Shown one piece after another: positions 9,501 through 19,811 of a DNA stretch of 64,000 nt; positions within the stretch are counted from its first letter, which is position 1; every line of letters begins with the position of its first letter. The position numbers and the translations under genes are program-made. Where the stretch lies: positions 27,911,833 to 27,975,832 of the forward strand of contig CM064417.1 of assembly GCA_032690845.1 (NCBI GenBank). Reading direction: 5' to 3'. The notes under the pieces are model-generated. The model had not been told where the DNA came from. It searched no databases and saw nothing but the letters and a program-made list of their open reading frames with translations. This DNA comes from Eleusine coracana subsp. coracana (taxonomy: Eukaryota; Streptophyta; Magnoliopsida; Poales; Poaceae).

Positions 9501-11270
9501 AAAAGTGTACTTATTACTTTTACCATGGTGTACAACATCATTATCAAATTCCCAAGGTCTACCCAATAAAAGTGAACAAGCTTGCATGGGTACAACATCA
9601 CAATCAACAGAATCCACATAGGAACCAATGGAAAAAGGAACTCTGCAAGTTTGTGTTACCTTAGGTTTTCCAGAGTCATTTAACCACTGAATGTAGTATG
9701 GATGTGGATGTGGGCGTGTGGTCAAATCAAGCTTCTTAACCACATCAGAACTCACCAAATTGTTGCAGCTTCCTCCATCAATGATGACACGTGCCCGACG
9801 GTTCTTGATGACGAAGAAAATCTGGAACAAGTTATGTCGCTGCATCATCTCGGGCTGCTGGACTTGTGTGCTAAGCACACGCTGCACAATAATATTCATA
9901 TAGCCCGTGGTATCTCCGCCTCCAAGGACGAGGTCACCGCTGGTGGCAGCGACATCCGCCTCCTCATCCTCCACATCGGAGGCGCTCATGTAACCGCCAT
10001 CATCTGTCGCCACATATGCCCGCCTACTTGGGCAATCTTTCTGCACATGGCCAAGACCATGGCAGCGGTGGCACTGAATCGCTGTAGTGCGTCCCGTCGA
10101 AGCAACAGAGGAGGCACTACTAGCCGGTACCTGCACAGAATTTTTACCTGAGCGCGTAGAAGGGGCAGGGGCTGATCTTGGTGCTGCAGAAACAACACTA
10201 GCTGGTGGGGGCGGCCGGAAAGATGGCTTGGGCCACCCCGAAGTCCCCGTCGGCCGTGGTGGGTAGAAATTCCTGGACTTGCTGTACTCCTCAAAAGCTT
10301 GGAAAAGTCCCTGTGATTCTTTCTCTACAAGCATAGCATACTGGAAACACTGGTTGAGGGTATAAAATTCTTTATAATCAAGAATGTCCTGAATTTCTTT
10401 TCTCAAACCAGAATAAAAGCGGCAAATCTGATCCTCTACTTTTTCAACCATAGCACAACGAATCAAACCCTTCTGAAGCTCACTAAAATACTCCTGAACA
10501 GTTTTATCTCCTTGATCTAAACGCTGCAGTTTATTACGAATTTCTCTATAAAAAGAAGGAGGAACAAAACGATCACGCATTTCTATCTTAAGTTCTTCCC
10601 AAGTAGTAGGCAAATCGGTTTCAGCAGCTAGACCACTCCACCAAACAATAGCAAAGTCCTTAAACTCACTAGTGGCTTGTCTAACTCTATGTTGTTCAGG
10701 AACAAGGTGGGCATTAAATTTTTGTTCTACCGTCATTTCCCAATCAAGGTAAGCATCACCATCGTATTGACCCAAAAACGAAGGAATTGAAAACTTAATT
10801 TTAGCATACTGATCATCTGGAGCATAGTTACCTTGTGTGTGACGGTTGTGGTTGTGGAAACCACCCATACCTTGAGGGTTACGTTGCAAACGGCGTCGTA
10901 ACCTTGCGGTCCTTGTAGCTGACCTATCGACGGTGCCATCAGCCTTATACACCGTTGCTTCATCATGATCGTCTTCAACGTTGTTGTTGGTGTCGTTGTT
11001 GGTGTTGGTGTTGTTGTTGTTGTTATTGTTGTTTTTGGTCTTGTGAGCGGTCTCCAATTCGACAACCTGATCAGTTAGCTTAGAGACTCTCTTATCCAAC
11101 CGCTCAATGCTTTCTCTCAGGTGAAGCTTGGTGACGGCGTCGGTGACGGCCCTGGTGATCGTCTCTGCCAAATCACTCTGAACCGCCTGCAAAGCCTTCT
11201 GTAACTGATTTTGGCTCACGCACTCATCCAATTTTGAGGATGAAGCACCCTCCCCGTCGCTTCCTGACAT
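6231..11270 (-). CDS. Gag-Pol polyprotein of element A, apparently intact
   Basis: 1679 residues; the start is ATG 11268-11270 (upstream in-frame codons begin with TTG, not ATG). Order: coiled-coil-like N-terminus (about 15-75), Asn-rich tract (80-97), retrotransposon Gag domain (155-325), zinc knuckle CHRCHGLGHVQKDC (400-413), aspartic protease with IDGGS (497-501), RT with YFDD (885-888), RNase H starting near DAS (1033-1035), and integrase with a HHCC finger (1216-1256). Catalytic D1285, D1346 and E1382 are spaced D-35-E, and the GPF motif is near 1521-1523. The tail GPMTRARARQLN onward (from about 1595) corresponds in place to the CR motif of CRM elements and is encoded within the 3' LTR. 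No stop or frameshift was found, so the element could be autonomous. It would form particles and copy RNA into integrated DNA. Confidence 0.92.
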   Translation of the reverse strand: MSGSDGEGASSSKLDECVSQNQLQKALQAVQSDLAETITRAVTDAVTKLHLRESIERLDKRVSKLTDQVVELETAHKTKNNNNNNNNTNTNNDTNNNVEDDHDEATVYKADGTVDRSATRTARLRRRLQRNPQGMGGFHNHNRHTQGNYAPDDQYAKIKFSIPSFLGQYDGDAYLDWEMTVEQKFNAHLVPEQHRVRQATSEFKDFAIVWWSGLAAETDLPTTWEELKIEMRDRFVPPSFYREIRNKLQRLDQGDKTVQEYFSELQKGLIRCAMVEKVEDQICRFYSGLRKEIQDILDYKEFYTLNQCFQYAMLVEKESQGLFQAFEEYSKSRNFYPPRPTGTSGWPKPSFRPPPPASVVSAAPRSAPAPSTRSGKNSVQVPASSASSVASTGRTTAIQCHRCHGLGHVQKDCPSRRAYVATDDGGYMSASDVEDEEADVAATSGDLVLGGGDTTGYMNIIVQRVLSTQVQQPEMMQRHNLFQIFFVIKNRRARVIIDGGSCNNLVSSDVVKKLDLTTRPHPHPYYIQWLNDSGKPKVTQTCRVPFSIGSYVDSVDCDVVPMQACSLLLGRPWEFDNDVVHHGKSNKYTFMHKGTKITLLPMTPAEIVQADLERAASLKNKSSEIQQPVNSASTPSNVNDSSSSKGAAIKLQGRSCLATKSELAEISTDDICYALICKQALFLLGDIASSALPPAVTNLLQEYEDVFPAEISPGLPPLRGIEHQIDLIPGATLPNRAAYRTNPEETKEIQRQVQDLLDRGYVRQSLSPCAVPVLLVPKKDGSWRMCVDCRAINNITIRYRHPIPRLDDMLDELCGAIIFTKIDLRSGFHQIRMKLGDEWKTAFKTKFGLYEWLVMPFGLTNGPSTFMRLMNEVLRPFIGKFMVVYFDDILIYSKSMDDHMIHLRAVFDALRVARLFGNLEKCTFCTDRVSFLGYVVTPQGIEVDEAKIEAIKSWPVPKTITQVRSFLGLAGFYRRFVKDFSTIAAPLHELTKKGIDFHFGKVHHESFDALKDKLTHAPLLQLPNFDKTFELECDASGIGIGGVLMQDGKPVAYFSEKITGPVLNYSTYDKELYALVRSLETWRHYLLPKEFVIHSDHESLKYIRSQGNLNRRHAKWVEFIESFPYIIKHKKGKDNVIADALSRRYTLLSQLDCRIFGLEAIKEQYVADVDFKDVLLHCKEGRAWHKFVLNDGFLFRANRLCIPVGSVRLLLLQEAHGGGLMGHFGAKKREDILATHFFWPRMRKDVERFVARCTTCQKAKSRLNPHGLYMPLPVPSIPWADISMDFILGLPRTKRGSDSIFVVVDHFSKMAHFISCHKTDDASYIADLFFKEIVRLHGMPSTIVSDRDAKFLSHFWRTLWNKLGTKLLFSTTCHPQTDGQTEVVNRTLGTMLRAVLKKNWKQWEECLPHVEFAYNRATHSTTKVSPFKVVYSFDPRTPLDILPLPINERVHIDAKERAEFILQMHETTRLSIEKMNEKYKIAGSKGRKEVKLDVGDLVWLHLRKDRFPELRKSKLMPRADGPFKIIEKINDNAYKLKLPPEFGVSPTFNISDLKPYLGEEDELESRTTPLQEGEDDEDITPIDTHNTPPNLDLQGPMTRARARQLNLEVSSFLRSSLYVTFENGLLPNDYFMIRNHGEDQEMMGEGVGNVEDQQGLGSQSGGPIKTDFESVSGPRTSLY
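6547..6559 (-). other. Polypurine tract of element A
   Basis: On the coding strand AAGAGGGGGAGGA ends exactly at the LTR start TGATGAGG. It is inside the reading frame (codons for Gln-Glu-Gly-Glu-Asp). The same tract precedes the 3' LTR of element B at 60378-60390. Confidence 0.9.
10979..11036 (-). repeat. Asn-codon microsatellite in element A gag
   Basis: Mostly GTT/GTC triplets on the plus strand, coding for a run of Asn and Thr near residues 80-97. The corresponding place in element B (56195-56225) is shorter, so the tract varies in length between copies. Confidence 0.8.
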
Positions 11271-12488
11271 CAGAAACACCAAAACAGGAAACAAAAAGTG
11301 AAGGTTATCCCTACAAAACTACTAAGCAGTGGTGCCTCTCAACACAGCAAAAGTAAGCTTCTTGCAAAGCTCTTACAAAGTTCTGAAAACAACAAAGCGA
11401 AGGATACCAGGGAGAAGTGTTCCACGACTGCAAGGGTTACCAAATAACCTATGTGCTGTCCAGAAGAAGTATGTAGAGCTAGGAAGGCCAAATATGTATA
11501 TATGAGTGGCACACAAATCAAAAACAGATAGTAAAGCCGAATAAGTGCCCAAGTAACTTGTCCCTAGTTGCTGGTCTAACTATGTCCTAGAACAGTAGTG
11601 ATAGCAAAGAAGAAACAAGGAGACCAAGGGACACAGTCGATAACAGGGGGCTTAGTGTAAAACAGCCAAACTCAGAAATTTCAGGGGGCTAGATGGAGCA
11701 CTAGTAGGAATCCCAAATTTCTTTTTTTTTGATTTTATTTTTTTGATATTTTTTTCCAACTCACTAGCAAACAGGGAGAAACCACAAAAAATTTCAGCTC
11801 AAACCGAGCTAGGACGTGGCCTACAGAAAATCTTGAAGTTTCAGAAAACGTCAGGTTTCAACTTGAATGAATTTTTTCTTTATCTTCCTGATTTTTTTTG
11901 ATTATTTTGACGAGGGCAAACAGGGCGTAGCCGAGTGTGGATATGCTCAACTTTTTGTCAAGAATCTCCTGTAAAAATTTCAGCCAAAACGGACAGCCGA
12001 GCGAAAAGTTATGGCTATTTTACCGAAGGGGTGTCGGAATCGGTTATGAAGAATCCGAGGGTTTGAGTGAAATCCGAGTCGGGCTTGGGGTCAGGTAGGG
12101 ATTTTGTTTTGGCGAGGTGGATGCAGCGGAAAGTGGAATTTGTGAAAATTGGTCCGAGGTGGTGAGGGTGGGTTTTAGGGTGGGATTAGGGTGGGCGTAT
12201 TGATCAATCAACCCTAGCACACAAAGCCGATAAAACCGAGGATGGTGAAGGGGATGGCGGCTAGGGTTGCAACGGAAAACACTACTGACGACAAAAACAC
12301 AAACTAAGCCAGCGACTAAACAAGAACTAGGGCACAAACTCAACACTACGGACTCTGAAATTGAAATATGCAAAGGCTAAACACGTGGTTATGGGCGGGG
12401 AATTTTTTTTTTTCGTATTTTCAGTGGACGATAGGAAGAACACGAAAACAAAACTAAAGGGTAGTATGAACCTGATGGTGCACCTGAA
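11271..12488 (-). other. Untranslated leader of element A
   Basis: About 1.2 kb between primer site and gag ATG. It is matched along its length by the leader of element B (54759-55961). It has T-rich or A-rich tracts near 11720-11760 and no conserved coding sequence, and may carry packaging signals. Confidence 0.75.
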
Positions 12489-12501
12489 GCTCTGATTACC
12501 A
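12489..12501 (-). other. Variant tRNA-iMet primer binding site of element A
   Basis: On the coding strand TGGTAATCAGAGC lies two bases after the 5' LTR end. It is the initiator-tRNA complement TGGTATCAGAGC with one extra A. Element B has the same form at 54746-54758, so it is a family trait, not a local mutation. Confidence 0.8.
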
Positions 12502-12503
12502 CT

Positions 12504-13425
12504 TGATATGAACAAGGGTTCCCGATCTTCCGAAAGGTTATTGGTAAGTTGATTTGGTCGGAGGCGACACACAAATCGATCCGGCTTCAGAACAACACGT
12601 TCTAAATCCCGCAATCGCAGCACGACGTCTCCTCTGGTTATCAACCGTCCAAAGACGATTGACCTCGCCGAGAAGGCTAATCCCTGCCTGTGAATCAAGA
12701 ACACAAGCAAGAACAACGAAGAATGCAACACAATTGCAGATGTATGATTAAACTCTCGAAGTTGGGGTCTCACAAACCGATGAATGGCAAAACTGTTCAT
12801 GAACAGAATTGATCTAAGCAAAACCTGAACCCTAATGGTGCGGCAGTGGCTGTATATAAAGACCCTAGGGTCGTGCAAGACCCTCTGGACGCGCCCCTAA
12901 TTGGGCTCAACTAGATACAAAGCCCAAAGGCAAAAAATAGGCGACGCAGCACCGACACAGATTCTGGACTCTCTCTTGTTTTGACGATTCCCGATGACTC
13001 CGGATGAATTTTGACATGAGACCAGGGCATTGGAAAGGTCTTCTCCTTATCTTTCCGTGCATATGTAGAACGTCCAAATCCGAGTCCGTATGCGTCCTGG
13101 GCGACCGTTTTAGTATAGACTGGTCCTGGGCCCCGAAACAGACTCGAAGTCGGTTTTGATTGGGCCTCCACTTTGGCTTCCAAGCCCTTGCTGGTCCTCC
13201 ACGTTCCCAACTCCTTCTCCCATCATCTCCTGGTCCTCTCCATGGTTTCTAATCATAAAATAATCATTAGGTAGCAAACCATTCTCAAAAGTAACATATA
13301 GCGAAGAACGTAGGAACGAGCTCACCTCTAAATTTAGTTGTCGTGCACGAGGTCTAGTCATTGGACCTTGCAAGTCCAGATTTGGAGGAGTGTTGTGTGT
13401 ATCCATAGGAGTGATGTCCTCATCA
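12504..13425 (-). repeat. 5' LTR of element A
   Basis: 922 bp, with the same boundaries as 5625-6546. It retains the CR-like open frame (13110-13406 on the minus strand). Contains the promoter of the element. Confidence 0.93.
12853..12860 (-). promoter_or_regulatory. TATA box in the element A 5' LTR
   Basis: On the coding strand CTTTATATACAGC lies just after CCCTAGGGT. It is kept in the other A-family LTRs (for example 20778-20790, 41126-41138 and 60957-60967). Confidence 0.6.
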
Positions 13426-13430
13426 CCAAG

Positions 13431-14089
13431 TTAGATAAATTTTCTTTATAGGATATCCTAGGAAAGCCAAAGGGTATTATTTCTACAGCCAGGAGGAGGG
13501 CAAAGTGTTTGTTGCTCGGAATGGTGTCTTTCTAGAGAAAGAGTTTCTGTCATGAAAGATAAGTGGGAGGACAGTGCAACTTGAAGAAGTTCAAGAAACA
13601 CTAGAAAATGTTTCTTCTCCCATTGAACCTCAATTGAAACAGGTTGTACAAGATGTTGTAGAATCTATTGTTGAGACACCAGCCCCATAGAGATCTGAAT
13701 GGGTATGTCGCGCACCTGAAAAGTTCACGCTCCTAACGATGGGGTAGCACAACATATTATTGTTGGACAATGATGAGCCTAAGACATACACGGAAGCAAT
13801 GATGGGACCAGACTTTGAGAAATGGCTTGGAGCCATGAGATCCGAATTAGAATCCATGAGAGAAAATCAAGTTTGGAACTTGATTAATCCACCTGATGGT
13901 GTTAAAACCATTGAGTTTAAATGGGGTTTTAAGAAAAAGATAGACAAGGATGGAAATGTTCACATCTATAAAACATGATTGGTGGCGAAAGTTTTTAAAC
14001 AAAGTCAAGGTGTTGATTATGATGAGACCTTCTCGCCCGTCACTATGCTAAAGTCTATTCGGATCCTCCTAGCAATTGTCGCATACTAT
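13431..14089 (+). pseudogene. Copia D integrase C-terminus and RT start, first copy
   Basis: Continues the frame broken by element A: integrase C-terminal words (GYPRKAKGYYFYSQ, EEGKVFVARNGVF), then a stop-containing linker, then the RT N-terminus (around 13760-14089) up to the ILLAIVAYY segment. It stops where element C is inserted. The target site ACTAT is at 14085-14089. Several nonsense codons are present, for example TGA where copy 2 has CGA at the KTRLVAKV segment. Confidence 0.85.
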
Positions 14090-17000
14090 TGTGACATCCC
14101 AAGTCACAAGATGTTGATCAAGCTTGCACAATGTTAAATTGCTGACTAATTCAAAATTTCAAATAATTAAAGTGCCAAAGAAAAAGGGGAATTAACTTAA
14201 ATAAAAATTCCACTAATTGGCCAAGTTTTAGCTATTCAAAACCTTTGCAAAACTCAATGGAAGTGTGCCCATATTTTTGCATATTCCAGTGGGGCCTGGC
14301 AAGAAAGAAATTTGGGGAATTTACTGGAATTTTTGGTAAAGGTTTAACCCCCCTAAAAATTCCCTAAGTGCAGAGAACAGCACCTCTGTTCCTGGAATTT
14401 TACTGAACTTTCCAGAAAGAATCTCGACGTGGCCCCAAAAGCACAGTTGGCAAGTAGGATTTGCTGAACCTACACAAAAATTTGCTAAGGATTTGAAGCA
14501 TCGTAATTGGAGAATTTAGCAAATTGCCGAACACTGTTCTAGTCAATCGAGGTCAACCACTCTCTGTCCTTGAGCCATTCTCCGATCGACACCGCCGTCC
14601 TCTTCCGCCGGCCACCGCGCGCCTTCTCTCTCCCTTGCCCATCCCGGCCACTGCTCCGCCTGCCATCGCTGTGCCACCGGTGCCGCTTTGAAGGCAACCA
14701 CCGTCGAGCCACCCGCCCGCTGCCAGCTCGCCCCCGATCTCTCTCTCCCTTTCCCGGTTATAAGCGCCAGGCGGCAAGAGCCTCTCCCCGCGCTCCCGGC
14801 AAGTACCACCCCCCACACTTTTCTCTACCCCCCCTATCCCCACTCCAGAGACTCCCGGCCCCTACATCTCCATCGCCGATGAAAGCAGTGGCGGGATTTG
14901 GAGCCGCGCCCCTGTTTTCAGCCGCCATGACCGCCGCCCCGTCGAGCTACGCCTAGGCCGCCTCCCGTTCGCTCCTACCTCCTCAAATCGTTGCGCAAGG
15001 GTCTTCCCCAGCAGTTCCCTGACCCGCTCCCCCTCTGCCGCAGGGACCTCGCCGGAATCGACGAAGGAAGTAGCCGCCGCCGTCGGGTTCTCCCCCACCC
15101 CGCCGACGAGACCCCCCTTCCGGCCCTCCCCGTCGCCTAGCTCCTCCACACCGTCGATCTCCACACCGAGGTGATGCTCTCCCTCCACTCCCTGACCCTT
15201 CTCGCTCGCCGTGCTTGCCGCGCAACACCGCCATACACCCCCCCTGCTCCGCCGCTCGTCGCCGGCCATCTCCGGCGATCCCCCCCTAGACACCACCGGA
15301 CCCACGCGATCGCCGTGAGGCGCTGAGCACGTGTGCACACGGCGTTGGCCGAGCCGCGCTGCTGATTGGCTGCTGGCCGAGCTCGCCGGCGCCGGCCACC
15401 GCGCGCGAGCACCCGCGAGTTTGAAAAATGCCGAATGGCAGTTCTGTAAATTACCCCCAACTTTGCTAAAAACTTTAAAAATTGATAACTCGAAAAATAA
15501 AAGTCCAATGAGCGTGAAACAATTTTTTTTGGATTCCTAAAATCTTCCTCTACCAGAAAAACAAGATGAGAGCCAGGGTTATGCAGTAGCTTAGTAAAAT
15601 TAAATCACCAAAGTTAGAACCTTGCTAAGAGTATTAAATTCATAATTCAAAATTTATAACCGATAAAATCATGGGATTTGGTCAGTAAGCACTTCATGTC
15701 ATTCCTAAACTTTCTGCTAAATCACATTTCCATCTTTTATGCAAATGTTCAGTGTTATTGCATAATCCCCATTTTTAGTAAATTAATTTCTATAAATGCT
15801 TGGGTAGGATTTTAATTCTGAAATTTTGCATTCCTGCTCTTTGGGCATTTCTACATAACTATAAAATCTCCATGAAAAATTTTGGGCACCATCAGTATGC
15901 TTTTGGTTGTTGAGTTACTCATTCATAATTAGCTTAAGAAATTCAATATAATTGTTGCCTAATATATGCATATAGTTATTATTAGTGGTAAATCCATCCT
16001 TGGGACCGCCCATGCAACATGTTAATCTTGACTTGCAGTAAAGTTATGATTTTCTTTTGCATACTAATGATTCACAATTAGTGTATATATTTAGATTAGT
16101 CAGGGCTATAATTAAAAGTGAACATGTCAAATTCTAGGAGGTTGCATTTAACCTTGCAAGATAAAATTTCTATGTTCTCTTGCATAGGTAGTTTAATTGG
16201 GGAATGCACCCTGAGTAAGTGGGAAGTCAAGAAGCTTTGCATGTTTGCTAAGTAGGCCTCGGCATACCGAGGGGAAAATACCCTGTTAATTAATTGACAC
16301 CAATGGTATACTTGTAAGTGGATATAGGTGATATGCTCATTTATTACCATGCCTCCCACTTCCCCTAATTAGAAGTTTGTCCCCCGAAATTTAATAATTG
16401 CCAGAGTGTGGTACAAACATGTCATCTCATGCATGAGCATCATTCCATCAAATCCTATTTATGGAGGAAGTGTCATGCATCATCGTCCAACTCCTGACCG
16501 TGCATTGCACTGCATTGACTAGGGAGCGAGACTGGGAGCAAGGACGTGGCAAGCAACCCTAAGGAGCCCGAAGTTGAGCTAAACCCCGCCGAGAACATTA
16601 ACTACGATCACTCCCAAGGCAAGCCCCGGTACACACCTACTTATTTACGAGTCCTTTTTATTTTGTCACCATAGAGAGATATTGTATTGTGCATTAGGTA
16701 TAGGGCTTGGATGGAAACCCACTTGCATAAACAAACTATGACCTATACTTAGTTATGTCAGTAAGCCTTTCGTTAGCAACTGCTAGGCTTAAATTAGTGG
16801 AGTCAACGGTAGGCTATGGGATCACTTGATGCAATCATGATTCACGTGAAGAATGAAATGGGTTAAAATTTTAGGACCTATCGTTGCAACTCCGCGGACA
16901 AGTATTGAACAGTACCAAGTGCATACCTCTATATGGGAATTGGTAAACCTAGTAACTTGGGCACCGTATTGTCGGACGGTATTACTCATCGATCAAGAGG

Positions 17001-17993
17001 TGATGTGAATGGCACGGTGGATGCACGGGTCGAGGACCGCTGGAGAGTGCACGGCTTAAGCCTCGGATACGAAGTACTGTATCGTGGGGAGGACATGTAC
17101 TCGGGATCGATGGCCCCGGATCGACTTTATCGCAACCTCGTGAACGTTGGCCATACGTGTTCTTAAATGATGCGTATGTCGTGCATTTGGGTTATTCTCC
17201 TGCAGGATGTAAATCAATTCGAATTGCCGTCCCTCGCGGTTATGAGTACCTCTTGTTTCGAGCAGTGGCAATGATATGTTAAGTAGAGAAGTTTGTTTAT
17301 GATGCTGAAATTTAATTACTCTATGGATACCTATTGCTATGTTGTATTGCTCTTTATAATTGTACAAGTCTTAGTGGCTAGCTAGGTTCAACTACAGTCC
17401 CTCTTCTGCAACAAGCAACCAAGATCTTAGTTAAGGAATAGGCATCACAGCATAGCACTAGTAGATGCTTTTATGCAAATATCAAATAAAACTGGTCGGC
17501 CCCCTGCATACTAGGAGTCGGTTTTAGTAAACCCTTTGGACGGGTAAGTCTTGCGGAGTATGCTAGATACTCAGGCTTTGCGATTATGTGGTTTTCAGGT
17601 TTGCCTCAAGCAACTTATTGCGATTGCTGTAACAAAATTGTGTGGGAAGGTGAGGAGCCCCAGAACTGGACCATTGAATGGGTCCCCGGCTCCCCTAATC
17701 AAGAAGAGTGAGCCACTGCCCTAGCGCCGACATGGCTTACTTAGGTTCTGCGGAGTGTTTGTCGTATCTTCCGCCTCCGCATATTTATGTAATATGAACC
17801 AAGAACATATGTATGATAATGTAACTAAATTAGCTTCCGCTATGACTCTTGAACTTGTAATATTATACACTTAATGATGTATCTCTGTAAATGATGGATG
17901 TCCTGTGTGAACGCTATGTATGGTTACTTCGTTGACCATCTCCCGAGGCGATCCTCTACGGCACACTCTATACTTCGGTATAGGGTTGCGACA
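14090..17993 (+). repeat. 5' LTR of element C
   Basis: 3904 bp, from TGTGACATCCC to GGGTTGCGACA, nearly the same as 25028-28930 (3903 bp). It contains a strongly GC-rich, C/T-rich part at about 14550-15420 that opens many chance reading frames on both strands; they are not conserved in the divergent third copy and I do not call them genes. The rest is AT-rich with no coding signal. Confidence 0.9.
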
Positions 17994-17995
17994 GC

Positions 17996-18008
17996 TGGTA
18001 TCAGAGCC
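17996..18008 (+). other. Primer binding site of element C (tRNA-iMet)
   Basis: TGGTATCAGAGCC, a perfect match to the initiator tRNA-Met 3' end, two bases after the LTR. Confidence 0.93.
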
Positions 18009-19185
18009 GACTCGGGATAAGCGTCACACCGATGAACATATTAAAATACTTAAACAACCCGTTTTACGCCGTACGGTGAGGTACGAACTAGTAAGGCCCA
18101 TATATGGACTTTTATTAGTAGATGGCAAAGCTAACCCTGGGTTATGTTTGTTAAATTACTCGCCTCTACTGATTCTTCCCCGAAGGTATGTGTCTGTGCG
18201 CGGATAGGTTGCGCAATAAACACCGAACGCCTTCCGGGTGGGCAAAGACCTAGACTTTGTTTGACGCGTGGACCGATTGCGCTTAAATATCGGCTGCCTT
18301 CCGGGTGGGCAAATACCTGGACATAACTGTCATTGTTGTTTTGGCTTGTTTCTTTTGGATTTGATGTATTGTTTCTGAAATGGATCTATTGCAGGTATAC
18401 TAACCACGGGTAGTTCGCTTAGAAACATGTGAGAAGTGTGCGTGCCATCGGATGGATCGATCTATATATTCGGTTAAAGTTTTCCTTTGTGAGGACGTAG
18501 GAAATCGGCATATTGAGCATTTGGCATTCACGCATACTACATGCATTTCTCCTTACCGAATCCTGTAAAAAGTCATAAGTACACAAACATGGAAATAATC
18601 AGACCCCGGGCAAATTCGAATCCCTTTGGCGCTCAAAACGAGAGTTGAACTTAACTAAGAAGAAATCAAACCCCGCCAGGAAAGTCAGTTCCACTAAAAT
18701 GAACGTAACTTCCTCAATTTTAACCCGACGAAGGTGAATGAGTACTCATCGGAAAGCTAATGTTTTTCCCTACAAGTTTAATGTAGTGGGTTTGTCTCAG
18801 AAAAATCTGTAAATGGGTCAAATTTTGCAAAAACAGCGAGCTTTTCTGGAAGTTCAGCAGTTGTCTCATTGCTGTCCTTTGTTTTGGATGATCATAACTC
18901 TCAGAGATCGTACCGGTTAAAAATGTGGGAGCATGCGTTGGAAACATAATGAACTCCTCTACAGTTATCATAAAAGGGTCCTGAGGTTAAATTGTCTGGA
19001 AATGACGTAGTTTCGCTCATCCCTACAAGTTACCCTGCCACTCGTAGAACTGCATTGTTTTCCGTCCAACGGGTTGGACACCTTACGTCTTTTTCCCTTA
19101 TCCGTCAATCCTTATGCTACTTTGGGCATGTATGCTTAGAGGGATATTAAGTTTTGACTCATCCTTGCAAAACTTATTCTGACAG
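18009..19185 (+). other. Untranslated leader of element C
   Basis: About 1.2 kb with a repeated 'cgccttccgggtgggcaaa' passage (about 18228 and 18296). No conserved reading frame is seen. Confidence 0.65.
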
Positions 19186-19811
19186 ATGGTGGACGACAAG
19201 CTCCCGAAGAACTCTGAGCCCCTTTCCGCACGCGTTCTCGAGTTGGAACGAGAGCGTGAGGCGCTGCAGCTCGCACTTGCCGCCCGAGACGCCCAGCTCG
19301 CCACTCGCGATGCGGAGATCGCGGTCCTCAGGGACAAACTGCACACTAGCGAGTTGGAGCGGGCTGATCTGTTCGAGCAGGTCCATGACGCTCAACTCAT
19401 CATCGAGTGCGATGCTAGCGAGCAGTTGCAGGAGCAACTGAACCAGCGTAATGCCCAACTCACTGCTGCCCAAGAGGAAATCTACTCCCTTCATGGTCAG
19501 GTTGACGCCCTCTTGGAGGAGCGAAGCGAGCTCCAAGCTCAACGCGCCAAGATGCAAGGGATGTCATGGAAGGGAACCTCAACGACGCTCACATCATCAT
19601 CGCACAACAAGAACAACTTATTGGGCATCTCCAAGTTGCTAATGCCCAGCTGAACGCGATTCTTAATGCCCAGCCACCCGTGCCACTCGCGGTGATTCCC
19701 CCAGACGACGCCGACTTGAGTAAGGACGGTGACTCCGGTGTTGACTACGAGGCACCCCCTGGACCGGGCGATATGGAATGGGAGTCCGATGGTAGCAGCC
19801 ACGCCGAGTGA
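19186..19811 (+). pseudogene. ORF0 of element C, coiled-coil protein, frameshifted
   Basis: From ATG 19186, heptad-like Leu/Ala/Glu/Arg-rich sequence runs for about 120 residues (for example VLELEREREALQLALAARD), predicting a long coiled coil. A one-base shift near 19555-19566 moves it to the next frame, which continues as coiled coil and ends in a Pro/Asp/Glu-rich acidic tail with the stop at 19809-19811. The whole would be about 208 residues. Extra frames before gag are known in RIRE3/RIRE8-like elements, with function unknown. A self-associating or Gag-partner role is only a guess. Confidence 0.7.

Larger units (their letters stand above)
5625..13425 (-). mobile_element. Complete CRM-like Ty3/gypsy chromovirus, element A
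   Basis: LTRs of 922 bp each (5625-6546 and 12504-13425) begin TGATGAGGACATC and end in CA on the coding strand. A perfect 5-bp duplication CCAAG lies at 5620-5624 and 13426-13430. A variant tRNA-iMet primer site, a 1.2-kb leader, one unbroken Gag-Pol frame and a purine tract are all present. Counting by eye, the two LTRs differ at roughly 2% of positions, which points to a fairly recent insertion. Gag, integrase tail and the LTR-overlapping end of the frame point to the CRM/CRR clade, whose members often target centromeres. It sits in copia D copy 1; the same site is empty in copy 2 (around 24375). Confidence 0.93.

Noticed and set aside
9702..10151. A 149-codon plus-strand frame opposite element A gag, also found opposite element B gag (57067-57516)
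   Set aside because: It is the antisense shadow of the zinc-knuckle region, and its repetition simply follows the shared gag sequence.
12327..12878. A 183-codon open frame across the LTR R/U5 and leader of element A, with shorter equivalents in every other A-family LTR (for example 20761-21183 and 5616-5999)
   Set aside because: It opens upstream of the TATA box at a TTG codon, has no ATG in a suitable place and no known domain, and is explained by the high identity between LTR copies.
14543..15540. Many overlapping open frames on both strands in the GC-rich part of the first C-type LTR, repeated at 25481-26462
   Set aside because: They come from GC-rich, C/T-rich composition, overlap on all frames, and are not kept in the divergent third LTR.
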